Below, in pieces: positions 23,143-33,367 of a stretch of 64,000 nt of DNA. The notes beneath the pieces were generated by a model. That model saw only the letters and a program-made list of their open reading frames with translations, did not search any database and was not told the origin of the DNA. How positions within the stretch are numbered: position 1 is the first letter of the stretch; the number at the start of each line of letters is the position of its first letter. The stretch comes from Stenogyne calaminthoides (Eukaryota > Streptophyta > Magnoliopsida > Lamiales > Lamiaceae), in assembly GCA_037126765.1 (NCBI GenBank), contig JBBCBC010000012.1, forward strand, positions 14,818,001-14,882,000. Reading direction: 5' to 3'. Position numbers and translations under genes: made by a program.

Positions 23143-23152
23143 TCTATAAATT
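23143..23152 (+). promoter_or_regulatory. TATA box of the antisense cassette
   Basis: CTCTATAAATTGG, a good plant TATA context, shared with CTCCATAAATTGG at 44997-45009 in element D, where the core is one base worse. Confidence 0.55.
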
Positions 23153-23314
23153 GGACCAATGTTTTACACAACATCACCCATTCACCATACTTATCTTCTT
23201 TGTAAGAATCATGTATCTTGGTGAACCCTTGTTTAAGGTGAGACTTCAGGCAAACACTTTACACCCTTTATATGGTTTCACCTTCTCAAATCAACTCTTT
23301 GCATCCCTTATTCT

Positions 23315-23700
23315 TTGTTTTTCTTCATCATCTTGATTTCATCGATTCTTTGTAAGCTTCTTCTACCACCGGGCCCGGATCTGGCTGTTGCAAGCCCGAA
23401 GACACTTCTCCTAACCGTATGCACCTTGTGTGTCTATCACGGATGGCGTAACGGAGAACCATCGGACTTAGTGCGGTATAAAATATCAACACATGTGCCC
23501 ATGAGATCTGACGACCAACTCTTTGGCACACGTGCTCCATTTAACAGCTGGAGAGCCCTACTAATCTTCCTTTTAGGGCTCCTGGCTTAGTAATCCTATC
23601 AATGCCGCTCTCACTTCACTTGGAGAGTCCATGGGTTTTGCGGCATGGGATTACCTTTCAACCCTTTCACCTGTTAAGTGGGGGAAAATGAGAGTTTAAA
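23315..23700 (+). pseudogene. Putative small antisense protein, element C copy
   Basis: Two open segments in different frames. The first runs 23315-23590 and contains TLLLTVCTLCVYHG and the hydrophobic end WRALLIFLLGLLA. The second, from about 23595 to a TAA at 23699, begins PINAALTSLGESMGF and ends PVKWGKMRV. The element D copy shares TLLTVCTLCVY and INAALTSL, and also needs a frame change between them. The product may have been about 120-130 residues, with a possible membrane segment in this copy. I do not recognise the protein. Start codon uncertain: D offers an ATG at 45232 that this copy lacks. Confidence 0.45.
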
Positions 23701-24009
23701 ATCTCTCTCTTTCCTTCCTTACGGGGTTAGGATGAAAGGTTTAGGGTTATAGGTTTAGGATTTTTTGGTTAACATTTATGTCTTTGACCTCGGGTCTTCT
23801 TGTACTTGTAACTTCGTAATGTAACCTCACCGCCGGGTTTTTATCAATGAAAAGGATTACATTATTTCATCGTTGTGTAAATTCACCTTTTTATGCGATT
23901 GTTAGCTCTTAATCTCTGAATCTTGCTTGTTGAATATATTTAAATCGATTCACAAAAAATACTATAACAAATTGATTTAATCAGATAATCCTTTAAGCCC
24001 CGAGCATTT

Positions 24010-24175
24010 TTATTTCATCGATAAACCTTGAATCGATCGAGTTCCTTTAAACCGATAGACTTTAAATCGATAAACTAAAAATCGATCGATTCCTTTGGAT
24101 CTGGGTAGCGTGTAAGTCGATCGATTTTTGCTTATCGATCTCTTGAGATCGATTAAGATACCAAACTCAAGCGAT
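24010..24175. repeat. Cluster of ATCGAT / ATCGATCGAT palindromes
   Basis: Within 165 bp there are at least seven ATCGAT sites, several joined as ATCGATCGA, spaced irregularly with CTTTAAACCGATAG-like filler. It lies just after RNase H of C and before the antisense cassette's 3' end. No coding potential. Confidence 0.75.
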
Positions 24176-24284
24176 TTCTCTCGTCTGGTTAGTCTCTTAA
24201 CCCGGTAGTTATTCTGAGAGAACATTCCATCAAACATTTTGGTGACATTTCTCCAAGATCTAGAAGTCTAGCTCGTTGCATAAA

Positions 24285-26280
24285 TCTAAAGAATCTGATC
24301 TCGGCTAGTGGCTTGGTTAGAATATCAGCCTTCGTATATCGTTATGAAGATCTTTTCCATTACGATATTCTTCTTTTCAGCGTGATCTCTTATGAAGTGG
24401 TGTGCGGCGACATCCCATGCTTGCATCTTAATATGTAGAACCGGGATTACGGTGATTCGCAATACACTAATCTTGTCACGAGAATATAGAATGCGTTCTT
24501 AGCCACAATGTTGTAATCCTCATTTCTTGGCCAGAGCAGGCGATTAGAACAAGACTTCTGACCATATATTACGCCTTGTTGTTGATATATGGCGATGTCC
24601 GCTTTTTGAAAACCCGCGAGATCGGTTTACTTCCTAAGAACCCGGCATGTTCACGAGTTGATTTTTAAATCGATCTTGCAACCTCCATGTCGGTCAGAAT
24701 ACCCACTAACTCCTAGATTATCATCGATGGGTAGAATAAACCAAGGTTTATTGTTCCCTTGAATACTTAAAAATCGCTTAGGCTGTGGGTGGTGATCATT
24801 GGATTTGCTTGAAATCTAGCACATACACCTCTTGCCAAAAGTGATATGCAGTCTATTTGGCGGTCAAGTATAATAGAGATCCAATAGAGCCCTATATTCC
24901 CGATTTGTTTCGACCCGACCTAAATGCGGATCCATCTTGAATCCGGTCATCATAAATTTTGGCTTCCTTACTATTTTGAACTCAAACTTGTGATAGATTC
25001 CTAGTGTACTTTGCTTGGCGAGATGAATATCATACGTACTTTGTTTAACTTGGAGACCTAGAAAGTAATTCATCGACCCATCATGGACATCTCGAATTTC
25101 CCTTGCATCGGTTCTTTGAATCTTTCACATAGGCTCTTGTTGGAGATCCGAAGATGATGTAGATCACGTAAATCGAACCATCGAGAATATCTTCTCCATC
25201 TTCTATTCGAATAAGGTTACGTCCTTTATTCCTTTAGTGAACCCACTTTTCGATCAGAAGCGAGAGTGTATCATACCGGAGCTCGTGAACTGTTTCGAAC
25301 CATAAAGAGCTTTTCTTAAGCGATACACTTGGTTTGCCCTTTTCAAAGCACGGAGGTTGTTAAACGTAAACTTCCTCTGCTAGTACCCCGTTTAAGAAAA
25401 GCACTCTTTCGTCCATCGATACAGTGAACCCTACGTAGAAGCATAAATGCAGCTTGACGAATGGCTTCAAAGGCGGCGTAGGTGCAAAGGTCTCATCGTA
25501 ATCAATTCGCCCGATTGTGAATACCCCTTAAGCAACAAGTCTTGCCTTATTTACAGTGATAACATTTTCTCATCTCTCTTGTTCTTGAAGATCCATTTCG
25601 TACCAATTCGTCTTGATGACTGAGTGCGTCTACTAGTTCCATACTTCGTTTTCTCGGTTTTCGGCTCCTCTTGCGCATGGCTAGAATCGGTTTGCGTCTT
25701 GTAATGCTTCCTCTATTGTAGTTGGTTCCTTCATAGGCAGAATACTTGACAATACATGGCACTTTCACCAATCGATGTCTAGTTTAATTTTTATCGAGCC
25801 GGGTCTCCGATTATCGGATCGGTTGGATGTTGGTTATCGGGTCCTTACAATTACGATTTGCGTTGGTTTGAGAACATCGTCCATTTACGATAAAATCTTA
25901 TTACTAGCGATTGGGAGTGGTGCGGGGTTATGGTCCGGCTTGATAAGAACAAGTCTCGGTGATGTTGGAATCATCATCATGTGATGTATACGTTACGTGA
26001 GAACTTAACCAGTTCCCACTGAATCCGGATGGTTCGATTCTTCTTATCTCGGTGAATCGACTTTTCATCGACAGTTGTTCGTACCTTAGGATCCGATTGA
26101 TCGGTGAATGTTAGATCTGGAATGTAAATTAATCTGATTTGATCCTTTTTTCCTTGATCGTTAGGTGATCCGTTTTTACGAATATCGAGTTACGGTAGAT
26201 CGTACTTCTTTACGGCGATTTCTCTTGATCGAAGATGCTTCATCAAAGGCTACATGGGGTGTTTCTTCCACAATTAGGGT
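24285..26280 (-). pseudogene. RT-RNase H of element C
   Basis: The minus strand keeps fragments of the Copia RT and RNase H: the NYFLGLQVKQ start of the connection region at 25073, REYRALLDLYYT near 24890, and a degenerate ending corresponding to LTKPLA at about 24300. Where YVDD is expected (about 25160) the sequence reads IYVIYIIFGSP, so both catalytic aspartates are missing in the given sequence. Many indels; consensus error cannot be excluded. Confidence 0.82.
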
Positions 26281-27600
26281 TAGGTTTGTTGTAGAATAAA
26301 AGCTTTGCTAGATGAGAATACCCTAGAAATATACCCTCATCGGACTTGGCCTCAAAAGTCTTCAACCGACTTTTCCCATTGTTGTGTATAAACACTTGCA
26401 CCCAAAAACATGGAAGTAAAACACGAGGTTTTACGCCCTTCCATAGTTCATAGGGTGTTTGAAGTGAGCCTTAGTCGGGAGACATCATTACCGCGTATGG
26501 CATGCGATGTTGATTATACCTTGAAAGCGGTTTTGTTATATCATGTTATTTAACATTGTTCGGCGAACTTCTTTGAGGATTCGTTTTCTCCGGATTCATT
26601 TCTCCGATACTGTTGTGGCGTCCTCGCTATTTGATGTTTCATCTTTGTATACCAAACTTAGAGCAAAAATCATTAATAAAGGAGTTGAAGTGCATGCCTT
26701 TATCGTCTGATTTTTCTGTTGACACCCCTTCTCATTTTGTAATCTTAGCGGCTTTCAATTATCTTGGTTTATTAAATCTCATTCTTCTTATGTAGAATAT
26801 AACCCGAGGTAAACTTGGAATAGTCATCGCGATTACGGAGTGTATTCGTCCGTTGAAGGTATTTGGTATGGTCCAAAAGCAGAATCCATATAGGCATTCT
26901 GTGACTCTATTTGGATCTTTGATCGGAAAATCCCTTTTGAATGAAGCTTTGACTGTTTTCCTTGACATGTCGAGAACATGTACGATCCTTTGAGAACACT
27001 TCATTAGGAAGTCCTTCCACTAGAACATCTAGCTATCTTATTAAGAGTTTTAAAGTTGGATGGCTCATTCTTTTGTGCGAAGCCAAGCTGCTACTTTTGG
27101 AACTCTTAACAATCGAGCCGCAGCGTTTCGACAACAAATTGTTCCAATCGGTATGTAGATCGTCCCTTTTCTTGAACCGATTAGCAAAATCTGTTGAGTG
27201 ACTCGATTTTTGATAGTGCATTGATCGATCGAGAACTCAACTGCTTGAATCCGTTGTCGCGGTGTGAAACCGAAAATAATAGGTTGTCGGACCTTCGACA
27301 TCACTGAGACTCTCGGTTACTTGTACATCATCATTCTCTAAGGTTAGAACCCTTTGGTATAACCAAGTTATCATCACCGAAGAGTACACGCGGCGACCTT
27401 CTACATTTCTATGTAGGGCGAGGAGATGTTTGCTTCGATCATGTGCCTTGAGCATCCACTATCGATGTGCGGATAGTTGCTTGCACACCTCCTTTGTTGG
27501 CGGACCGCGCGAACTGATGAATCGGATCGGGCTTTAGGTACCCTTTTCGGATTGGGTCTGAGGGGGTTAGGTTTGGATTTGGGGATCATACAAGAGCACT
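26281..27600 (-). pseudogene. Protease-integrase of element C
   Basis: A protease motif HIDSGCSRHM is present at about 27440-27470, with the catalytic Asp intact, unlike element A. Pre-integrase and integrase follow on the minus strand in fragments, including FNSFINDFCSKFGI near 26660 (compare the integrase of A) and the region of FLGYS near 26330. Frames are broken about every 100-200 bp. Confidence 0.82.
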
Positions 27601-30125
27601 TCTATTGTGATCGGTCGGTCGAAGGCTGATTTGTCTCCCATGCCATCAACATAATCATACTTATCCTCATATCTTTCGATTTGTATGATTACTTGTGAAC
27701 CTTGGATGACTTAGAAGACTTATGATTTAACTTTTGGTTTGTCTTCTTTTTATCGATTGTGGTTGGTGCGTGACCCTAAATTTACGACTATAGGGGTAGA
27801 TCTGTTGCTACCATCAAAAGATTCATATCCTTTGCCATAGATGGTTTTCGCGGTTTACAAGCATCTTTATTAAACGGTGACCTTATTTGGGTCTCAGATT
27901 AGACTTCCCTTTTTGTAGGTTGTCTTTTTATGATTCGATCATTGATCGGGGTTGAAGATCTCTTCGAAAAGCGGGTTCTTCCGTTGATTCCTCGGTGATG
28001 CTTTACAGTTGGGGGTCCGTTTCTATTCCACTACGGTTGGGCACTTGCCTTTGCTCAAGCGGTCTCTTACCCTATTAGATACAAGTTTAGCTTTTGGTGT
28101 ATCTTTTTTAAATTGATGCGATTACACCTTTACGAGATGAATCGATCGGGGCTTTTGAGGATGTGGAGGGTTTTCATGCTTGAAGTCCTCCTTATCAATC
28201 TTTATTAGAAAATGGCGTTCATGTCTTTTAGCGGTTTGAGATGATTTTGAAAAAACATCTATTTTCTTATGCGATTATCCTCGGAGGATTTGTGGACTTT
28301 CATGCATCCGGAATAGCTCATCGAATTTTGCTTGCAAGATTTTGAAGTCATCGAACTGGCATCTGTTAATTTCCATCGATCTTTGATGCTTTTTCTGATC
28401 GAAGCTTTAGCCGAAATTTTAAATTCCTCGGTTACCTTACGGCGATTTCAGGTGATCTAAGTTGGAGGCTTTTGAATCATTTTCTTCAAAGTGATTATTT
28501 ACGGTCTCAAACTTATCATTCTCGGCTTCGATGGCATAAGTTTCTCTTGCATTGGAGAGATCTTCAAACAATTGCTTTCTGAGTAGCTGCTGGTCAATCT
28601 CCTCGGCGGTGTGCTAATGATACTTAGTGTAAAGCGAAGCAGAAAGCGGTTTGAGTTACCTCCGGCTGGTCCTCCACGGCATCGGGCGAGAGTTCATCAT
28701 CGTCTGACGAGAATATCAGATCTTCATTTTCATAAGTCGGCAACCTTCTTTGTCGGTAGTCTTCTATAGAGGAGTATCCGGGTCCTCGGAGGATAATGGG
28801 AATCGTCGATTCACGGCGTATCGGCAACCATAGCTCTTACGTCTCTAAAGCGTTGCTCTCTTTTGTTCTCTTTCTTCTTCTCTCCGGCGTCCCAGTGCAG
28901 GCGATCTGTGCTATAATAGTGACACAGCCTTCTCGGATAAACCTGCGCTCCTTGATCCACCGTTCCTTTCCTTCGGTGAATCCTTTCGTCATATGACCTA
29001 TCGGTGATTTCCCTTTCGATAGTAGTACGAGTTTCTTCTATCGATTGGTTATCTCTTCCTTCCTAACCGTCGACTATCTCTTTCCTTTTCATCTCTGCAT
29101 GATCCTCAGATCATCGGATCGGTTCTTCTGGAGATCATTATCGATCTCCTATCTAAATCTCGGCTATGTTGATAGTCATATAAAATCTTCGATACTTACC
29201 AAGTTGTATGTCGACTTCTCAAGCTTCTGGTAAGTAAAAAGCGATCTGTTACACTTTGACTTAATATATTTCCAATGGGTTCGTTGGCCTTTGTTACACT
29301 TCTTGGTTGCCTTGAAAGCAAGCGATTTTGAAGTCGAGGTTTCAGTGGGGACCTCGTCTTCATCAACGACCTCTTTCAATCGAATTCGAACTTCGTGAGC
29401 TTTAAGACTCGAGAACAAGCTACTAGGTTTCATTCTTGAAATGTCACAGCAATCTTTGATTCTGGTGACCTTCATGTCCCACTTCTTGGTGAGAGACCTT
29501 AGGATCTTATAGTTGATATCTTTATCGGACATCTCTCTACCAAGTTCGAGAAGCTTGTTTATAGACATTGTAATTCTTCCATCGAGTTCGTTGATGGTTT
29601 TCGTTTAAGCGACATCTTGGTTTCTCGAACTTCGATTCCACGAAAAATTTGTCTTTTATCTGTTCATTTTCCCTGAGATCTCGGCCCGAGTATCCCGCAT
29701 TGCTTTTCGCGATTTGAATACTTAATCTTTTCTTTGGTGACCTTATCCATTGTCTTCATGATGATATGTCTTTTAATGGTGTCAGTATCTTGATTTCTTT
29801 CTTACGTGTCCATCCATTTGGGCTTTTTATTACAAGACTTCCAGTAGGAAAATGCGGATCTCCTCCATTGCGGGATTATAAGTAGTAAATGATGATGGGT
29901 CCTCTCGATGACTTCCATCATACGCCCTTGATCGAGCCTAGATGGTTGGACATATATATGTCAATCTGCATACTCATCGATTGAGAACTTGGCGGATCAT
30001 GATACATCTGGACGTGTTATCCATCTTTGAGTGATTTTGGAAAATGAATGAGTTTTTAAAAAAGCGGTTTTCAAGATCGGTTTAGTTGACCACAATGACA
30101 CACATAGTCGATTATCGGGAAGAAC
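27601..30125 (-). pseudogene. Gag of element C
   Basis: The clearest part is the 130-residue frame 29568-29176, with LLELGREMSDKDINYKILRS, LTKKWDMKVTRIKDC and SLKAHEVRIRLKE, the Sirevirus/Copia gag core. Upstream (29570-30125) and downstream (27601-29175, including an acidic SSDDDELSPD stretch near 28700) only scraps are readable. No intact zinc knuckle was found. Confidence 0.8.
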
Positions 30126-30130
30126 CAACC

Positions 30131-30142
30131 GCTCTGATACCA
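30131..30142 (-). promoter_or_regulatory. Primer-binding site of element C
   Basis: Plus strand GCTCTGATACCA, the complement of TGGTATCAGAGC, matches the 3' end of initiator Met tRNA as used by Copia elements; it lies directly inside the 5' LTR. Confidence 0.92.
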
Positions 30143-30143
30143 A

Positions 30144-31670
30144 CATAGGTCGAGCAGGTTAAGTGGAAGTCTAGAGGGGAGGGTGAATAGACTTACGAAA
30201 AACTTTTAAATCTCAGATCGGGTGTGAGCAGAATGCTTTGATCAGAGCGAGTGAATCGGTTTAGTCGATAACCAACTTCTTGAGCGCGAAGCGATCGGTT
30301 CGGTAACTATGATTAACGATGTGTGCGGAAGCTTAAGTTTTACCCGATGTGAAAAAACCGGTTTGTATCATCAGTTCCAAGTTTTATCTTTTTAATCGAT
30401 GATGAGAGAAATTTGGTCGATCGGATCGAAGCTTGGTGCTATCGATCTTAACTTAGAATGTATGCGCTTTAAGATTGTGCGATGTGAGAGCAGTTAATCA
30501 AAAGCAATAAAGGCACACAAGATTTATAGTGGTTCGGACAAACCCGGTCCTCGTCCACTCTTCCCTTTCACAAGGGCACCAACTAGCAAACTTAACCATT
30601 TGGACTTAGTTTAGTGTGTTAGTCGACCACGATACACCAACGGATGTTTAAGAGTTCTCACTCACCGATCAATCGATCTACTAGAAACCTAGGCGAAATC
30701 TTCTTAAACAACTTATCCTAACTTGGGGTTTGGGTAAGATTGTTGAGGTTCCAACTATGAAATCTTTCCTTGCGTACAAGCAGCCTAAAAGCTAGATGAA
30801 AAGATTTCTTGCTAAGAACTTATGGGATGAACACAATATAAAATAAGCTTGTTGTTGTGTTCTTCGTGCGGAAATCTGACTATAGTTTGAGCTTCTTGAT
30901 TATGTTGTTTGTCCAAGCATTTAGTATTTCACTACGAAGTGTGATCATATTTATAGACCTTGAGATCAAAGAGCCGTTGGAGAGCAATTTGAATCTCAGG
31001 CTATTTTAAATAGACTTTGCGGGCTTGATGTAGCGTCTTCGAGGCGGCATGGCGAAAAGCGTGAATGTGTATTTTAGCCGTTTAGAGAGCAACATCGAAT
31101 CCCATGATGTCGGCTCTGTTCATACGTGTCTCTTCCTTATGGATGGAAGCCTTGCTGCGGTGTTGTTCCTCCAACTAAGGTTGGTATTCTTCTTGTTTAG
31201 ATCGCGGGGCGTATGATAAGATGAAACATCGATTTTTCATCTTATGAAATTTGTTTGATCGATCTGAACTGATCGATCTACGATAGAATGTGGCGCTGTT
31301 GACTTCCTCTTCAAGCGGGTGACTCGAAGCGATGTAGGTCTTACGGTCTTATCTTACTGAAGTCATCGATCTTCTAGTATTCGAGGTTTGAGCTTCGTGA
31401 CTTCGTGAAGTATCGACTAGATCGATTCGATCGATCTTAAGTTACGGTTTAACGTTACGCCTGTCCGGATATCGACTTTCTTCGATTCTTGGATCGACCT
31501 ATACATATTGAGTTCCCCCTCGATATGTGACTATCTATTACATCGGTTTTCTATACAATTATTATCATGTTGGTCTCTATAGCGATAATGTAAACATCGG
31601 TCATTCTAGCAGTGCGGTGGTCTATACATGTGATTTTGGAACTTTCATCAAAACTATAAATTTCCCATGA
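30144..31670 (-). repeat. 5' LTR of element C
   Basis: Aligns throughout with 17356-18891. The two differ by many single-base indels, such as loss of bases in GAGGGAGGGG and AAATCTCAGATCG. The end reads AAATTTCCCATGA where AAATTTCAACA is expected. TATA region near 30950 (CATATTTATAGACC on the plus strand). Confidence 0.9.
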
Positions 31671-31675
31671 GATAT
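31671..31675. repeat. Target-site duplication of element C (right copy)
   Basis: GATAT, matching 17351-17355. Joining the flanks restores the LTR B line GGGATTGCC...GATATTCTGAGAGC. Confidence 0.75.
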
Positions 31676-32615
31676 TCTGAGAGCTCACTTTCGCTCTGGA
31701 CTTATAACCCTCTCGGGTTCGTATAAGGACTTATCACCCTCCGCAGGGATTGCCTACTGAGATGTTTAACGAGTTCCTCCAGCGGGACTTATCACCCTCA
31801 CTCGGGTTTGCCTAACAACTACCTCACTTCACCCACTTTGGGTTTGGGTTTTTGGTGTTGTCTCCAACTATGGTGAGATTTTCCCTACTGATGGTTTAGC
31901 CTCAATCTTAAGGTTGGGGAAAATCTCTCTAGCTATGATACATCGTGGGTTCTTAGATTGGGTTCTAGAACACTCTTTGAATATATTTTTATATGTATAG
32001 ACTTGTGTTCTAGGGGTGGGAATGCTTTTGGCTATAACGCTCTTTGGCTCTGTAGCATTGTTCTTTATCTTTTTTGCACTTTCCCTTCTTGATAATGAAG
32101 GAAGAACTTGTATTTATAGTGTGGATTTGAATGTTTTGGTTGGAGAGAGTTACATTCAAATCCATACTCTTCTTTTATGAGGATTCTGAGACTTTTCATT
32201 TGGTTGTCTTCCCTCTCGTTGGTCGCGTCATTTGGATTCAATTTTATATTCTCGACCGGTGCCTCGGAACATTCAGGGATATCTTGAGCATTGGGTATAT
32301 TCTTGAGTCTTGATAATTCTTGTGCGCTTGATATTTCTCTAGTCTTCGAGTTCTCTGAACCTTGGTTTTTCTCCCGAGCCTTCGGTTTCTGCGAGTCTTG
32401 AGGTTCTCGATATCTCTTTGAGTCTTGATATCTCGGTTTTCTTACGAGTCTTGACCAACTTTTGTTCTATATCTGCCAGCTATACGGTGCAGATAATATC
32501 TGAACACTCTAAAGCTGAATCTGATTCATCTATCAAGATTATCTGAACATGTCATTACTTTCGGGGGTTTTGGGATCTAATCAAAAATCCTCTTTATTAA
32601 ATTCATTTCCCAACA

Positions 32616-33246
32616 AAATTCATAAAACTTTCCGATTCGGAGAAAACTTGTTGGTATGGCATGGAATCAATATTTTTGTTGTTTTCAATCGCCACAACAT
32701 GTATATCCCATTTCTTAGATAGTCCTCTAAAATTTTCGGTGCCACTTCTCTCGTGTGTATCTTTTCCAAGAGCATCGAGATCGTTCATAATCTTAGTGAA
32801 TCCTACTTCCGGTTTGTCGATGGATTCACCATCTTCCATTCAAAGCTATCAAACTTTCCAATAGCAACATAAAGTTTATTCTCTTTAATATGATATGTGC
32901 CTTGACACATAATAGCAAGTGTGTCCCATATTTCCTTGGCGGTTTCACAATGAGAGATCATCCCCATAACACCATCATCAATAGTGCTATATAGTGTATC
33001 TTTAGCAATGTAGTCCAAATTGAGGTAACTTTCTCTCATCGAGTAAGTTGGTCATGGCTTAGGAAATTCATCTCTGGGATCATTCCTCTCGATGCTCGAT
33101 GATTGCAGGATTTCTGTGATATATTTGAATGGTCCGAAACCGCTCTCCACATTCTTTTCGTGTTTAGAATACAAATGAGCTGCATTCTTAGTCTCCATAG
33201 ATCATAGCTCTCAGCGGAGAACATAGGAAGTTTCTTAGAAGGCATG
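32616..33246 (-). pseudogene. Gag N-terminal part of element A
   Basis: Start chosen at 33246 (MPSKKLPMF), the usual Copia gag opening before SAESYDLWRLRMQ. Next come a frameshift near 33040, then CETAKEIWDTLAIMCQGT and KLYVAIGKFDSFEWK (32985-32830), a second shift, then FTKIMNDLDALGKD and LSKKWDIHVVAIENN. It is the UBN2-like gag core. The reading is cut at FMNF by solo LTR B and continues at 17071. Confidence 0.9.
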
Positions 33247-33356
33247 ATGATCCGAGCCTTGTAAGATATCGACAAAGAGATCTATTCGGTGAACCACCAA
33301 AGTCTTTCACCAAATACACTATGGCTGCAAAAGCAAGTGGTCAAAATGAACCCTTT

Positions 33357-33367
33357 GCTCGATACCT
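33357..33367 (-). promoter_or_regulatory. Primer-binding site of element A
   Basis: Minus strand AGGTATCGAGCAAAGGG next to the LTR end; the family form is TGGTATCAGAGC. One base is missing and the first is changed, in a region with frequent indels. Confidence 0.8.

Larger units (their letters stand above)
22780..23870 (+). other. Antisense gene-like cassette in element C
   Basis: This block aligns by eye with 44641-45773 in element D, starting with GTTGAAGTTCCC and including TAGCTTCTATTCCCTAAG, CTATAAATTGGACCAATGTT, GTATGCACCTTGTGTGTCTA and TTGTAACTTG. It reads on the plus strand, against its host element. Layout: upstream region with CCAATTATC, TATA box at 23143-23150, a T-rich leader, two coding-like segments, a stop, then a T/G-rich 3' part with GGTTTAGGGTT, TTGTACTTGTAAC and TATCAATGAAAAGG, as in a plant polyadenylation region. 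It is absent from element A. It could be a captured host gene, an accessory gene of the retrotransposon or the remnant of another element. Confidence 0.6.
17356..31670 (-). mobile_element. Element C: second Sirevirus-type Copia element
   Basis: A complete but decayed element of about 14.3 kb inserted in LTR B with duplication GATAT (17351-17355 and 31671-31675). Order on the minus strand: 5' LTR 30144-31670, PBS 30131-30142, gag, protease, integrase, RT, RNase H, a plus-strand antisense cassette, an env-like ORF, polypurine tract 18892 and 3' LTR 17356-18891. Its LTR differs from those of A, B, D and G and matches that of E, so it is a separate family. Dense indels break every frame; some of this is probably consensus error. 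Confidence 0.92.
17072..32615 (-). mobile_element. Solo LTR B in gag of A, split by element C
   Basis: LTR B consists of 17072-17355 and 31676-32615, about 1.22 kb once element C is removed. It begins TGTTGGTCCCGGTGGG and ends TTCCCAACA. There is only one LTR and no internal region between the AAATT duplications, so it is a solo LTR from unequal recombination. It belongs to the same group as the LTRs of D and G: shared GGGACTTATCACC lines, TATTTATAGTGTGG promoter core near 32110 and the same end GGGATCTAATCAAAA. Confidence 0.9.

Noticed and set aside
17356..31670. Dating element C by divergence of its LTRs
   Set aside because: Most differences are small indels concentrated at CHG-type words and are probably consensus error, so no age can be given.
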